Assembly: GCA_012840625.1 (NCBI GenBank)
Contig: DUSB01000121.1
Location: forward strand, 1 to 26,245
Direction: 5' to 3'
DNA from: Syntrophomonadaceae bacterium
Lineage (GTDB): Bacteria > Bacillota > Syntrophomonadia > Syntrophomonadales > Syntrophomonadaceae
DNA length: 26,245 nucleotides
The notes below the pieces were generated by a model that did no database searches, was not told where the DNA came from, and saw nothing but the letters and a program-made list of their open reading frames with translations. A program made the translations under genes and the position numbers. The stretch's first letter is position 1, and every line of letters starts with the position of its first letter. Positions 1 to 8,035 of the stretch are shown in pieces.

Positions 1-248
1 CGGATAAAGAGGGTAACATGCACTCGCGTATTCGTCCCTTACTGACCACGGGAGCAGTTGTAACCGTACCGCGCACCCAGGTGCAATACCTGGTGACCGA
101 ATATGGTAAAGCCAATATGAAAGCCTTGTCCACCTGGGGACGCGCTGAAAGTCTGATCAACCTGGCTCATCCGGATTTTCGTGACGAGTTGATCAAAGCC
201 GCCAAAGATATGAAACTCTGGTCACGTACTAACCGCATTCCCTTCTAA
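1..248 (+). CDS. acetyl-CoA hydrolase/CoA-transferase family protein, C-terminal part only (5' end outside window)
   Basis: Only the last 82 or so codons are present; the frame is open from base 3 and the gene starts upstream, so the ATG at 18 is internal. Seen: the segments VTEYG and AHPDFRDELIKAA, followed by an end close to WSRTNRIPF. These match almost residue for residue the C-terminus of the complete CoA-transferase at 21608-22990 (VTEYG, AHPDFRDELIKAA, WRRTNKIPE). Members of this family (4-hydroxybutyrate or butyryl-CoA:acetate CoA-transferases) move CoA between short-chain acids in the cytoplasm. In a syntroph such an enzyme would activate or release butyrate or acetate. Substrate cannot be told from this fragment. 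It converges on pyrG and ends 21 bp before a bidirectional terminator. Confidence 0.88.
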   Translation, partial: DKEGNMHSRIRPLLTTGAVVTVPRTQVQYLVTEYGKANMKALSTWGRAESLINLAHPDFRDELIKAAKDMKLWSRTNRIPF

Positions 249-269
249 AAAGTTTGTGCTATCCATATA

Positions 270-309
270 AAAGCATAAAAGCCGGAGTTAACTCCGGCTT
301 TTATGCTTT
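270..309. terminator. bidirectional terminator, perfect 40-bp palindrome between CoA-transferase and pyrG
   Basis: Bases 270-289 and 290-309 are exact reverse complements, with a GC core GCCGGAGTT/AACTCCGGC and A/T-rich flanks that give a run of T on either strand. The stem folds with a small central loop. It serves the + strand CoA-transferase and the - strand pyrG. The stop codon of pyrG (288-290) lies at the centre of the palindrome, so the last six codons of pyrG are part of the hairpin. Confidence 0.85.
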
Positions 310-1904
310 AAGGCATGTTCAATTAAACTTAGAAAAAGTGGATGAGGTCGGTTGGGTCTGGATTTTAGTTCTGGATGAAATTGACAGCCGGCGAACCAGG
401 GATGGTCCTCCAGTTCTACTATTTCCACCAGCTTGCCATCCGGCGATAAGCCGGCTATTTTCAAGCCGTTCTGCGATAAGATATCCCGATAATCATTGTT
501 AATCTCATAACGGTGCCGATGCCGTTCATCAACCTGACTCGCCGCATAAGCCTTCTGCACCCGGGTGCCTTCCACCAGTCGACAGGGGTATTTTCCCAGC
601 CTCATGGTGCCGCCCTTTTTTTGTTTATCCGCTTGTTCAGGCATCAAATGAACCACGGGATGAGCTGTGTTGGGATCAAATTCATAGCTGTTGGCTCCGG
701 CCAGTCCACAGACATTACGAGCGATTTCTATCACTGCACACTGCATGCCCAAACAGATCCCCAAAAAGGGAACCTTATTTACACGCGCATAGCCGGCGGC
801 AGCAATTTTCCCTTCAATACCTCTCTCGCCAAAACCACCTGGCACCAGTATGGCATCCACATCATCCAGGTATTCTCCACAGCCATTTTTCTCTACATCT
901 TCAGCATAAATCCATTTAATATCAACATCGCAGCTGTAGGCAAACCCGGCATGCTTTAATGCTTCCACTATTGATAAATAAGCATCTGGCAGTTCCACAT
1001 ACTTGCCTACCAGACCTACAGTTATTTTCCTGTCCAGATTATTTATGGTATCCACCAATTCCTGCCACTCATGCAGATCAGGAGGCTGACTGTCAATATT
1101 CAGGCGCTTGATGACCTGCTGATCCAGGCCTTCCTCCGCCAGCATAAGGGGAACAGCGTAGATAGATTCTGCATCCAGCAGCTGAATTACTGCTTCTCTC
1201 TCTACGTCGCAAAAAAGGGCCAACTTGGCTTTAATATCATCCGATAAAGGCTTTTCACTTCGGCATACCAGTACATCGGGTTGAATTCCGATGCTCCTTA
1301 ATTCTTTTACGCTATGCTGGGATGGCTTGGTTTTCAGTTCACCTGCCACAGCTATATAAGGAATCAGAGTGACATGAATATACATCACCCGATCCTTGCT
1401 AAGATCAAATTTGATCTGGCGGATGGCTTCTAAAAAAGGAAGTGATTCAATATCCCCTACAGTTCCACCTATTTCCGTTATCACTACATCGGGTCTATTT
1501 TCTCCATTCAGAGTTTCAATCTTGGTAATCCGTTCCTTAATTTCGTTGGTAATGTGCGGGATCACCTGTACGGTCTGCCCCAGGTAATCACCCCGACGTT
1601 CTTTATCCAGTACATGTTGGTATATTCTCCCGGTGGTTACATTGGCATATTGGGTGAGATTTTCATCTACAAAACGTTCATAATGTCCTACATCCAGATC
1701 TGTTTCTGCACCATCTTCCGTAACATATACTTCACCATGCTGATAGGGACTCATCGTACCTGGATCCACATTAATATAAGGATCGAACTTTTGCAGTGAT
1801 ACTTTCAGTCCCCTGCTTTTTAAAAGCCGCCCCAGCGAGGCAGCGGTAATCCCCTTGCCCAGTGAAGAAACCACACCCCCGGTAATGAAAATATATTTTG
1901 TCAC
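288..1904 (-). CDS. pyrG: CTP synthase
   Basis: Converts UTP to CTP using ATP and glutamine; the last step of de novo pyrimidine nucleotide synthesis, cytoplasmic. The N-terminal synthetase domain opens with KYIFITGGVVSSLGKG, the nucleotide loop typical of the family, and continues to about residue 265. The C-terminal class I glutamine amidotransferase domain has the nucleophile motif GICLGMQC (Cys384) and the His/Glu pair in QFHPE. Length is 538 residues, normal for PyrG. The start chosen is GTG at 1904 (VTKYIF...), because homologues begin MTKYIF and a GAGAGGGA ribosome binding site sits just upstream. An ATG at 1934 would add ten unlikely residues. A promoter lies immediately upstream, so it can be transcribed apart from the hydrolase gene before it. 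Confidence 0.97.
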   Translation of the reverse strand: MTKYIFITGGVVSSLGKGITAASLGRLLKSRGLKVSLQKFDPYINVDPGTMSPYQHGEVYVTEDGAETDLDVGHYERFVDENLTQYANVTTGRIYQHVLDKERRGDYLGQTVQVIPHITNEIKERITKIETLNGENRPDVVITEIGGTVGDIESLPFLEAIRQIKFDLSKDRVMYIHVTLIPYIAVAGELKTKPSQHSVKELRSIGIQPDVLVCRSEKPLSDDIKAKLALFCDVEREAVIQLLDAESIYAVPLMLAEEGLDQQVIKRLNIDSQPPDLHEWQELVDTINNLDRKITVGLVGKYVELPDAYLSIVEALKHAGFAYSCDVDIKWIYAEDVEKNGCGEYLDDVDAILVPGGFGERGIEGKIAAAGYARVNKVPFLGICLGMQCAVIEIARNVCGLAGANSYEFDPNTAHPVVHLMPEQADKQKKGGTMRLGKYPCRLVEGTRVQKAYAASQVDERHRHRYEINNDYRDILSQNGLKIAGLSPDGKLVEIVELEDHPWFAGCQFHPELKSRPNRPHPLFLSLIEHALKHKSRS

Positions 1905-1958
1905 CACTGGTCCCTCTCTTTCCCATTGCTGCAAAGAAAATTTTACAAACTAATATGA

Positions 1959-1988
1959 ATTTTACCCCTGATGCAGCTGGAAGGTCAA
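1959..1988 (-). promoter_or_regulatory. sigma-A-type promoter for pyrG
   Basis: On the minus strand TTGACC (1988-1983) is followed after 18 bp by TAAAAT (1964-1959), a near-consensus vegetative promoter about 55 nt before the GTG start. The -35 box contains the TGA stop codon of the upstream hydrolase gene. The short leader shows no GGG-type initial run and no terminator hairpin, so the CTP-sensitive attenuation known for some Firmicute pyrG genes is not visible here. Confidence 0.6.
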
Positions 1989-2620
1989 CCGCTAAGATAA
2001 TCTAAGACGATAATCTCGGTTTTTTCGGGAAGCTCAGCGGCATTAATAGAAAGAGCTGACTTTTTGACGTAAGAAGGATACCGGGATGTAAATGCTTCCA
2101 GGGGAGCAACATCGATGGTTACGCATGGTGTAAGATAATGCATCGGTATGACGATGCGCGGCTGTATTTTTTGCACCAGCTTATACGCTTCCTGATCATC
2201 GATGGTATAGGTCCCCCCCACCGGTATCAACAGAATATCCACCGGTTCCAGAGACTGCACCTGCCCGGCAGATAAGATATGCCCCAGGTCCCCCAGGTGG
2301 ACCAGATGAATCCCTTCACTAACTATCTTGAAAATGGTGTTATCGCCTCGCAGACGCCCGCCTTCGGGGTCATGAAAAGAGGCAAAGCCTTCAATCTTCA
2401 AACCTGGTTTTTCATATATTCCAGCATCACGAATTACAGCTGGTTGATTGGTAAAAACGTGCACCGCATTATGATCAAAATGCTCATGACTGACGGTTAC
2501 GATGTCAGCCTGTTTAGGAATACACGGATATCCCACCTGTTCATCAATGGGATCTGTAATAATAGTATAGGACTCAGTTTCAATCTGAAAGCAAGCATGA
2601 CCGATCCATTGAATCTTCAT
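1985..2620 (-). CDS. metallo-beta-lactamase-fold metal-dependent hydrolase
   Basis: A 211-residue protein with the metal-binding motif SHEHFDH (HxHxDH) near residue 45, a GDLGH segment with the metal-bridging Asp near residue 110, and a late PMHY histidine. This pattern fits the Lactamase_B_3/UPF0173-like hydrolases (relatives of UlaG, the L-ascorbate-6-phosphate lactonase). The substrate is unknown. The ATG lies 3 bp after the stop of the delta-like gene, and the ribosome binding site (GGGAGGAA) lies within the last codons of that gene, so translation is probably coupled. Its TGA stop sits inside the pyrG -35 box. It separates rpoE from pyrG, which are often adjacent in Firmicutes. Confidence 0.85.
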   Translation of the reverse strand: MKIQWIGHACFQIETESYTIITDPIDEQVGYPCIPKQADIVTVSHEHFDHNAVHVFTNQPAVIRDAGIYEKPGLKIEGFASFHDPEGGRLRGDNTIFKIVSEGIHLVHLGDLGHILSAGQVQSLEPVDILLIPVGGTYTIDDQEAYKLVQKIQPRIVIPMHYLTPCVTIDVAPLEAFTSRYPSYVKKSALSINAAELPEKTEIIVLDYLSG

Positions 2621-2623
2621 TCC

Positions 2624-2857
2624 TTATTCCTCCCGGTGAATTTTGGTACTGTCATAAAACCAATAACCGTCTCCCTCATAAATCAGACGGCTATCCAGGT
2701 TTATGCGGGTATAAATAGAAGACAAAACAGACACATCAGGCTTTTTATTCATTTTCTTGGCAATGCTTTTCACCAGCTCATCATAATATATGGGCTCTTC
2801 TTTTTCTTTCATTATTTCCAGCGCCCAATCGGCTTCACTTTTCTTCCTTGGTCTCAT
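2624..2857 (-). CDS. rpoE: short RNA polymerase delta-like HARE-HTH protein lacking the acidic tail
   Basis: The 77 residues correspond to the folded N-terminal domain of Firmicute RNA polymerase delta: a helical start (ALEIMKEKEEPIYYDELV), then SVLSSIYTRINLDSRL and a closing GDGYWFY, the place where homologues have LNIDGRF...WGLR. Classical delta (about 170 residues in Bacillus) continues into a long Asp/Glu-rich disordered tail; here the gene stops right after the folded domain with only HREE. The position between argS and pyrG supports the assignment, since rpoE-pyrG linkage is common in Firmicutes. A strong AGGAGGG site overlaps the argS stop. The tail-displacement role of classical delta would be absent, so it may act only as a core-binding or DNA-binding module. 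The gene symbol is by homology and position. Confidence 0.7.
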   Translation of the reverse strand: MRPRKKSEADWALEIMKEKEEPIYYDELVKSIAKKMNKKPDVSVLSSIYTRINLDSRLIYEGDGYWFYDSTKIHREE

Positions 2858-2868
2858 CTACATCCCTC

Positions 2869-4551
2869 CTACATTTGATCTGGTGCATGAACACCCAGGA
2901 TATCTAAAGAATTCTTTATACAGGTTCTACAGCAGGCCATTAAGCCTAGGCGCGCATCCTGTAATTTTATATCACCATTGAGTACCCGGTGATGGTTATA
3001 AAACGAATGAAACAATGCGGCCAAGTCTAAAACATACCTGGCAATCCGATGCGGGGATAAAGTTCGGGCTGCGGTAGCTATTTCTTCGGGAAATTCAGCC
3101 ATCTTCCGCAATAAATCCAGTTCTTCCTCCTCCTTAAGCACCGAAAAATCAATAGTCTCCAGAGGCTTGAGCTTGACACCGGCTGCATCTGCCTGGCGAA
3201 AAATGCTTTGAATACGGGCATGGGCATATTGAACATAATACACCGGGTTTTCCTGGCTCTGCTGCCTGGCTAATTCCAGGTCGAAATCCATCTGACTATC
3301 CGGACTCCTCATCACAAAGAAAAACCGAGCCGCATCACGCCCTACTTCATCAATTAACTCATCCAGTGATACCGTGGTTCCGGTTCGCTTGGACATGCGA
3401 ACTACCTGCCCCCCACGATACAATCTTACCAACTGCATCAGTACAATATCCAAGCGGTCAGGATCATAACCGATGGCTTCCATAGCACCTTTCATCCGGG
3501 CCACATGCCCGTGATGATCGGCTCCCCAGATATTGATTACCCAATCAAAACCCCGTTCAAACTTATCCTTATGATAGGCAATATCAGCCGCAAAATAAGT
3601 GGGCAGGCCATTGGCACGCACCAGCACCTCATCTTTTTCATCGCCAAACAGGGTGGATTTGAACCATAAGGCTCCTTCCTGCTCGTAAACATAGTCTTTA
3701 TCCATCAATTCCCTAATGACGGCATCAATTTTACCCTGCTCATGAAGCCAGCGTTCACTAAACCAGACATCGTATTCCACCCCAAAGTTGGCCAGGGTTT
3801 CACGAATATAAGCTATCTTCTCCTCTAAAGCATAATCGACCAGAATCTTACGCCGCTGCTGGCTATCCAGCACCAGCAAAGCTTCTCCCTTTTCAGCAAT
3901 AATTCGTTTGACAGTATCTACCACATCCTGACCGGCATAGCCGTGTTCTGGAAAGGGAATATTTTCCCCCATCAATTGCAAATAACGAGCTTCCAGCGAC
4001 TCGCCAAAGATTTCAATCTGGTTACCGGCATCATTTATGTAAAATTCGCGTGATACATCATAGCCAGCCCGGCTCAATACATTGGCCAGACTATCTCCCA
4101 GCGCACCACCCCGGGCATTTCCCATATGCAGATTACCCGTAGGATTGGCGGAAACAAATTCAACCTGCACCTTTTTCCCCATCGGTGGATTGGCACCGTA
4201 TTGTTCTCCCATTTCCGCAATTAATTTGGGAATTGAATACAGCCAGGAGGGATTGAGATAAAAATTGATAAAACCGGCTCCAGCCAGTTCTACACGATCC
4301 AGGCTCGCCACCGCCTCTGTATCCATATATTCAATGAGGATTTCAGCTATCTTACGCGGTGCCATACGGGCCTGTCGGGCTAAAAGCATGGCAGCATTGG
4401 TCGCAAAATCACCATGCCCGGGATCGCGAGGTACTTCAATAATAAAATCAGGTATAGTTTTAAATTCCAAGCGACCTTCTTCGCCGGCCCGATGCAGTGA
4501 TTGAATGGTTAGTTCATAGAGCTGCTCCTGCAATGATTGGATAGGATTCAT
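2869..4551 (-). CDS. argS: arginyl-tRNA synthetase
   Basis: Charges tRNA-Arg with arginine; class I synthetase, cytoplasmic. Seen in order: an N-terminal Arg-tRNA synthetase domain, the HIGH-equivalent NPTGNLHMGNARGGALGD around residue 140, a catalytic core with FYINDAGNQ, the KMSKS-equivalent RMSKRTGT around residue 385, and an all-helical anticodon-binding domain (the DALR type) to the end. At 560 residues it has normal length. An AAGGAGGAAG ribosome binding site precedes the ATG. It heads the minus-strand cluster argS, delta-like, hydrolase, pyrG. Confidence 0.97.
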   Translation of the reverse strand: MNPIQSLQEQLYELTIQSLHRAGEEGRLEFKTIPDFIIEVPRDPGHGDFATNAAMLLARQARMAPRKIAEILIEYMDTEAVASLDRVELAGAGFINFYLNPSWLYSIPKLIAEMGEQYGANPPMGKKVQVEFVSANPTGNLHMGNARGGALGDSLANVLSRAGYDVSREFYINDAGNQIEIFGESLEARYLQLMGENIPFPEHGYAGQDVVDTVKRIIAEKGEALLVLDSQQRRKILVDYALEEKIAYIRETLANFGVEYDVWFSERWLHEQGKIDAVIRELMDKDYVYEQEGALWFKSTLFGDEKDEVLVRANGLPTYFAADIAYHKDKFERGFDWVINIWGADHHGHVARMKGAMEAIGYDPDRLDIVLMQLVRLYRGGQVVRMSKRTGTTVSLDELIDEVGRDAARFFFVMRSPDSQMDFDLELARQQSQENPVYYVQYAHARIQSIFRQADAAGVKLKPLETIDFSVLKEEEELDLLRKMAEFPEEIATAARTLSPHRIARYVLDLAALFHSFYNHHRVLNGDIKLQDARLGLMACCRTCIKNSLDILGVHAPDQM

Positions 4552-4666
4552 GGTCTTCCTCCTTAAAACGAATGAACTTTAACGATATTCATATTATGCC
4601 ATATATTTGGACAAACTAATAAAAGCTTATCCAGTTAACAATAAACAAAAAACGGAGGGACATCTT

Positions 4667-5023
4667 ATGCAATTACTTCCAGGTGAAAAAGCTATTTTAG
4701 CTTATTTTTCCAGTCCGGTGGATGCTCAAACTGCCTGCGATAAACTACAACAATTGGGAATTCACCATGCACGTGCCGAAGCTATACAGGGCGATACCCG
4801 TCAGCCCCGCAGCACTACCTCCCTGGCTTCTATGACCGGTGAAACACGAAATCCCAATCTCTATCATGCTTATGGTCCTCTGCTGGCAGCCAGTCCTGAC
4901 AGCAGCGGTCTCTCTTCAGATGGAGAACAGGACTATTATACCCATATGGTCAGTCTGATCTGTCCACCCGATAAACATACCCAGGTAATCGAAATCATCC
5001 GTCAGCATAATGGCTTGGTTTAA
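4667..5023 (+). CDS. small conserved-looking protein of unknown function
   Basis: A 118-residue soluble protein that I do not recognise. The start chosen is ATG 4667, because GGAGGG lies 6 nt upstream; an upstream in-frame ATG at 4607 has no such site. The N-terminal half (AILAYFSSPVDAQTACDKLQQLGI) and the end (YYTHMVSLICPPDKHTQVIEIIRQHNG) read like beta-alpha-beta elements. A ferredoxin-like small alpha/beta fold with a flexible Ser/Thr/Gly-rich middle (roughly residues 45-80) is plausible. No signal peptide or membrane helix. It is divergent from argS (115-bp spacer) and converges on the M1 peptidase gene with stop codons 3 bp apart and no strong terminator between them. Confidence 0.7.
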   Translation: MQLLPGEKAILAYFSSPVDAQTACDKLQQLGIHHARAEAIQGDTRQPRSTTSLASMTGETRNPNLYHAYGPLLAASPDSSGLSSDGEQDYYTHMVSLICPPDKHTQVIEIIRQHNGLV

Positions 5024-5026
5024 GGT

Positions 5027-6478
5027 TTATTCGGTAAACCAGCGCTGGATATAAGCACTCATATCCTTATTTGTCTCTGCTGCAATGGCCTTTAAAACAT
5101 CCTCCATGCTGGCAATCTGCTCGCGGTTATCAGACAGATAGCGCCTGAGTACCTTGATAACCGTATCCTGCCCCAGTTCCTGCTCCAATCCATACCAGAA
5201 GGCCTCTCCTGCTGTATAGGCCGTACCATAATAATCCTGACGGGATTGCATATCACGCAGTTCCCGATTAAGGTTGCAAACGCGCACCGGTTTCTGAGGC
5301 CGCTGCTGCCCCAGCATCTTTTCCCCATATAATCGTGCCGACCAGTTAGCCAGCCCTTCATCCAGCCAGGGTTCCTGCAGTTGATCATTGCCTACCATCC
5401 CATACCACCACTGGTGAGCAATTTCATGAGCCAGAACAAAATCCTGCCTGGAATCCTTCCCCGGATAAAAAAATTCCTTGCTTAAAAAAATCATACCAGA
5501 ATATTCCATTCCGTGAAAACCCAGCATGGGAACCAGCGCCAGCTTAAAATCCTCATAGGGATAAGTGCCAAAGGTGCAGGAATAAAAATGCAGAATATCC
5601 CCCGCCCGGGCCATCAAATTCCTGGCATTGGCGTCCTGACCGGCCGGACAGTAAGCAGCAATCTCCACTCCATGCATTTTTTGCCGTATCTCTTTGTAAT
5701 CATACATAACCAGGAGACAAAAGTCACGTACTCCCTCGGCACCTATGCTGTATATTTCCCGCCCATCATCCTGATTGGCACGGGCGATTACTTCCCCGGT
5801 AGAAGCCAGGGTAAACCCTTCGGGAATGGTTATATTAACGATATAATCTGCCATATGGAAACAAAAGGGATCACCAAAAGAAGATGAATAGGAATTATGC
5901 CAGCCATCTTCCCCTAGTACATTAAGGGTAGGATAGAAATTACCCAGCATAAAAACCGTATCCTGGCATCCATAACGGTATTTCACCCGCGGTATTTTAG
6001 CTTTCCACTCCATTTGTACATTAACCGCTTCTCCCTGAGCAATCTCCTGCGGCAATACCACCCGCAGGGAAGGTCCGTCTCCTTCTACCGAGGCTATCTG
6101 ACCATTAACCTGCAAAGCTTCTATTTCCATCCAGCCCGGATCAAAGCCCGCATAGTAAGCGCTGGACGGTGCCGGGCTGCCCTGTTGCTGGCGAAATGCA
6201 TTGGGGTAGGCGGTAAACCAGAGCTCCTTTAAAACCCTACCCGCAGTGTTTTCTGTGCTGATTTCGCTTTTACCATAAATCATCCGCTCCGGGACATCCA
6301 GATACAGCTGCATAGCATAAAGGGTTTTAGCCGGGGCCGGGAAGATGCTGTCTTCTTCCTCTTCATATGCTGTCCGGGTAGAAGCAAGCGAAGAACCATC
6401 CTTACCCCAGTAAACCAGACCACAGCCACATAAAGCAGCCACCAGTATAATAATGATATAGTTTCTTTTCCTTTTCAT
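5027..6478 (-). CDS. M1-family-like zinc metallopeptidase, membrane-anchored or lipoprotein
   Basis: The gluzincin signature HEIAHQWW...DE is complete near residue 350: HEIAH, then exactly 18 residues, then the third zinc ligand Glu (WLDEGLANW). The substrate-side motif is GMEYSG instead of the usual GAMEN of M1 aminopeptidases, so exopeptidase specificity may differ. A downstream YGTAYTAGEAF segment may supply the catalytic Tyr. The N-terminus is KRKR followed by a hydrophobic stretch ending LCGC, which could be a lipobox or a plain membrane anchor; the enzyme would then face outward. The N-terminal beta domain spans about residues 45-250. It is the last gene of the five-gene secreted cluster, 75 bp after the SLH gene with a possible attenuating hairpin between. 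A role in trimming or turning over the surface proteins upstream is inference. Confidence 0.88.
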   Translation of the reverse strand: MKRKRNYIIIILVAALCGCGLVYWGKDGSSLASTRTAYEEEEDSIFPAPAKTLYAMQLYLDVPERMIYGKSEISTENTAGRVLKELWFTAYPNAFRQQQGSPAPSSAYYAGFDPGWMEIEALQVNGQIASVEGDGPSLRVVLPQEIAQGEAVNVQMEWKAKIPRVKYRYGCQDTVFMLGNFYPTLNVLGEDGWHNSYSSSFGDPFCFHMADYIVNITIPEGFTLASTGEVIARANQDDGREIYSIGAEGVRDFCLLVMYDYKEIRQKMHGVEIAAYCPAGQDANARNLMARAGDILHFYSCTFGTYPYEDFKLALVPMLGFHGMEYSGMIFLSKEFFYPGKDSRQDFVLAHEIAHQWWYGMVGNDQLQEPWLDEGLANWSARLYGEKMLGQQRPQKPVRVCNLNRELRDMQSRQDYYGTAYTAGEAFWYGLEQELGQDTVIKVLRRYLSDNREQIASMEDVLKAIAAETNKDMSAYIQRWFTE

Positions 6479-6502
6479 CTTTTATCGCCCCTGTATCAGT
6501 CA

Positions 6503-6534
6503 TAAAAAGAGCAGCAAGCTGGCATACCTGCTGC
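6503..6534 (-). terminator. possible weak terminator or attenuator between SLH gene and peptidase gene
   Basis: On the minus strand GCAGCA (6534-6529) can pair with TGCTGC (6516-6511) across a 12-nt loop, and the stem is followed by TCTTTTTA. The stem is short, so partial read-through into the peptidase gene is likely. Confidence 0.4.
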
Positions 6535-6553
6535 CTTTAGAGCCTTATGCTTC

Positions 6554-7996
6554 CTAATTGTACAGGACAATGTTTTCCCGGTAATCCTGCTGCAGGTCTT
6601 CCTGTAAAAATTCAAGAAAACGCATTAACATAGCGGACGCTTCCGCACGTGTCAGATAACGATTAGGATGTACTTGGTTGAAGGTGTCCCCCCGTATCAG
6701 ACCAATATCCCAGGCCGCATAAAAGGCATCCCGGGACCAGCCCGGAATATCCTTTTCATCACTGAAGGGCAGAGAATATCCCGGACTCGGTGCTTTAGCA
6801 TCAAACCCCAGCGCCTGCATCAATATCGTCACCGCCTGGGCCCTGCTTAGTTTCCCCTCCGGGCTGAAACGACCTGGGGCTGTTCCAGTAATGATCCCTT
6901 TATTATAAGATTCCTTGATGTAGTAGTAGTCAGGGTGTTTGACCGATACATCGACAAAAGGAGATTTTTCCTGCGACGACCTACGGGTAGATCTCTTTTT
7001 TTGCGGTTCCTGTACCCGAATATCGCAGGCCTTCACCACTGCCTTGGCAAAATCAGCCCTGGTCATAACCACATCCGGTACAAAGAACTGCTGATTGCCT
7101 TCAAAGACATCCAGGGAATAAAGTTTATTAATATCTTCCGCCGCCCAGTGACCACTCACATCCCTGAACTTGGGGACCACCAGCCTTTCAACACGGGGCA
7201 GCATTTCACGCTTTAGCTCTATGGTCCCGCTTTGTCGTGGGGAACTTGATAAATCATACTCATAGCGCGAGATCATTTCCTGATTAGTCACCCGCATATG
7301 GCCTCCTGGAAAGCTGGAATGATTAGCCTCATTGCTTTCATAGCGCAGTGTTTTCTTGCTGCTATCAGATACCAGGATCTTGACCGTGCCTTCCCACTGC
7401 GTTTCCCCCCGTTGATGCCGGAGATAATAATCCAGCATCTGGGTTTCAGTGTTGCCCCAGAAATTATGATAGCCTACATCCCCACCGCTTATATCTATGC
7501 TGACCTGACCTTCATCTTTGTTGATGGTATAAGTTTTACGGGCAGTAAGCGTACCGGAATAAAAATCTGAAGCAGGACGATTATCAATCACATCCGACCA
7601 GGAAAGCTGGTAATCATCCAGACTGTATTTATCCTCACCCAGGGTAATGGTCTCACGATAGTTTTTTAAATTGGTGTGGGCAATGGTCTGCCCTTTATCA
7701 TCATGGCGATCATACGTTATCTCATAGTTGATACGGCGATCCAATTTCCCTTCTATATTCTGATCTTCCGGCTGCAACCGGAAAGTATAGCTCAAGCTGC
7801 GCGTATCACCACGATCACGATCGCTGATCTTCACCTCGCCAATGAATTTCACCGGCTCCCCGCTGAGGAAAATCACTTCTTCATACTTATACTCATCATG
7901 TACCCCGCCGGTAATATCAGCCGGAGCCGCGGCTGCGGTCAAAGGAAGACTGAGCGTAAAAAGGATTATTAAGATAGAAGCTGTTAAACGTTTCAT
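6554..7996 (-). CDS. secreted protein with three C-terminal S-layer homology (SLH) domains
   Basis: 480 residues. A signal peptide is seen at the start (KRLTASILIILFTLSLPLTAAAA, cleavage probably after AAAA). Residues about 30-270 form a beta-rich region with many alternating Tyr/Thr strands that I do not recognise. Then come three SLH units: FRDVSGHWAAEDI... (about 275-325), FVDVSVKHPDYYYI...GRFSPEGKLSRAQA (about 345-400), and LPFSDEKDIPGW...YLTRAEASAMLMRFL (about 405-465). SLH triplets bind pyruvylated secondary cell-wall polymers, so this protein is probably fixed non-covalently to the wall. It is the only protein of the five-gene cluster with a recognisable wall anchor, and may tether the others. 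Start ATG 7996 has GAGGGG upstream; it follows the 560-aa gene by 39 bp. Confidence 0.88.
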   Translation of the reverse strand: MKRLTASILIILFTLSLPLTAAAAPADITGGVHDEYKYEEVIFLSGEPVKFIGEVKISDRDRGDTRSLSYTFRLQPEDQNIEGKLDRRINYEITYDRHDDKGQTIAHTNLKNYRETITLGEDKYSLDDYQLSWSDVIDNRPASDFYSGTLTARKTYTINKDEGQVSIDISGGDVGYHNFWGNTETQMLDYYLRHQRGETQWEGTVKILVSDSSKKTLRYESNEANHSSFPGGHMRVTNQEMISRYEYDLSSSPRQSGTIELKREMLPRVERLVVPKFRDVSGHWAAEDINKLYSLDVFEGNQQFFVPDVVMTRADFAKAVVKACDIRVQEPQKKRSTRRSSQEKSPFVDVSVKHPDYYYIKESYNKGIITGTAPGRFSPEGKLSRAQAVTILMQALGFDAKAPSPGYSLPFSDEKDIPGWSRDAFYAAWDIGLIRGDTFNQVHPNRYLTRAEASAMLMRFLEFLQEDLQQDYRENIVLYN

Positions 7997-8035
7997 GATA
8001 TTCCCCTCTTAACCAACGTATTTCCCTTTATCGGC

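Noticed and set aside
18..248. ATG at 18 as a true gene start
   Set aside because: The frame is open upstream and the homologous region of the full paralogue shows this is only the C-terminal end.
2279..2878. 199-codon + strand open frame
   Set aside because: Lies wholly antisense to the hydrolase and delta-like genes, which have clear family matches.
5016..5041. TGGTTTA/TAAACCA hairpin between convergent stops as a terminator
   Set aside because: Only a 7-bp A/T-rich stem with a 12-nt loop and no T-run on the + side; too weak to call.
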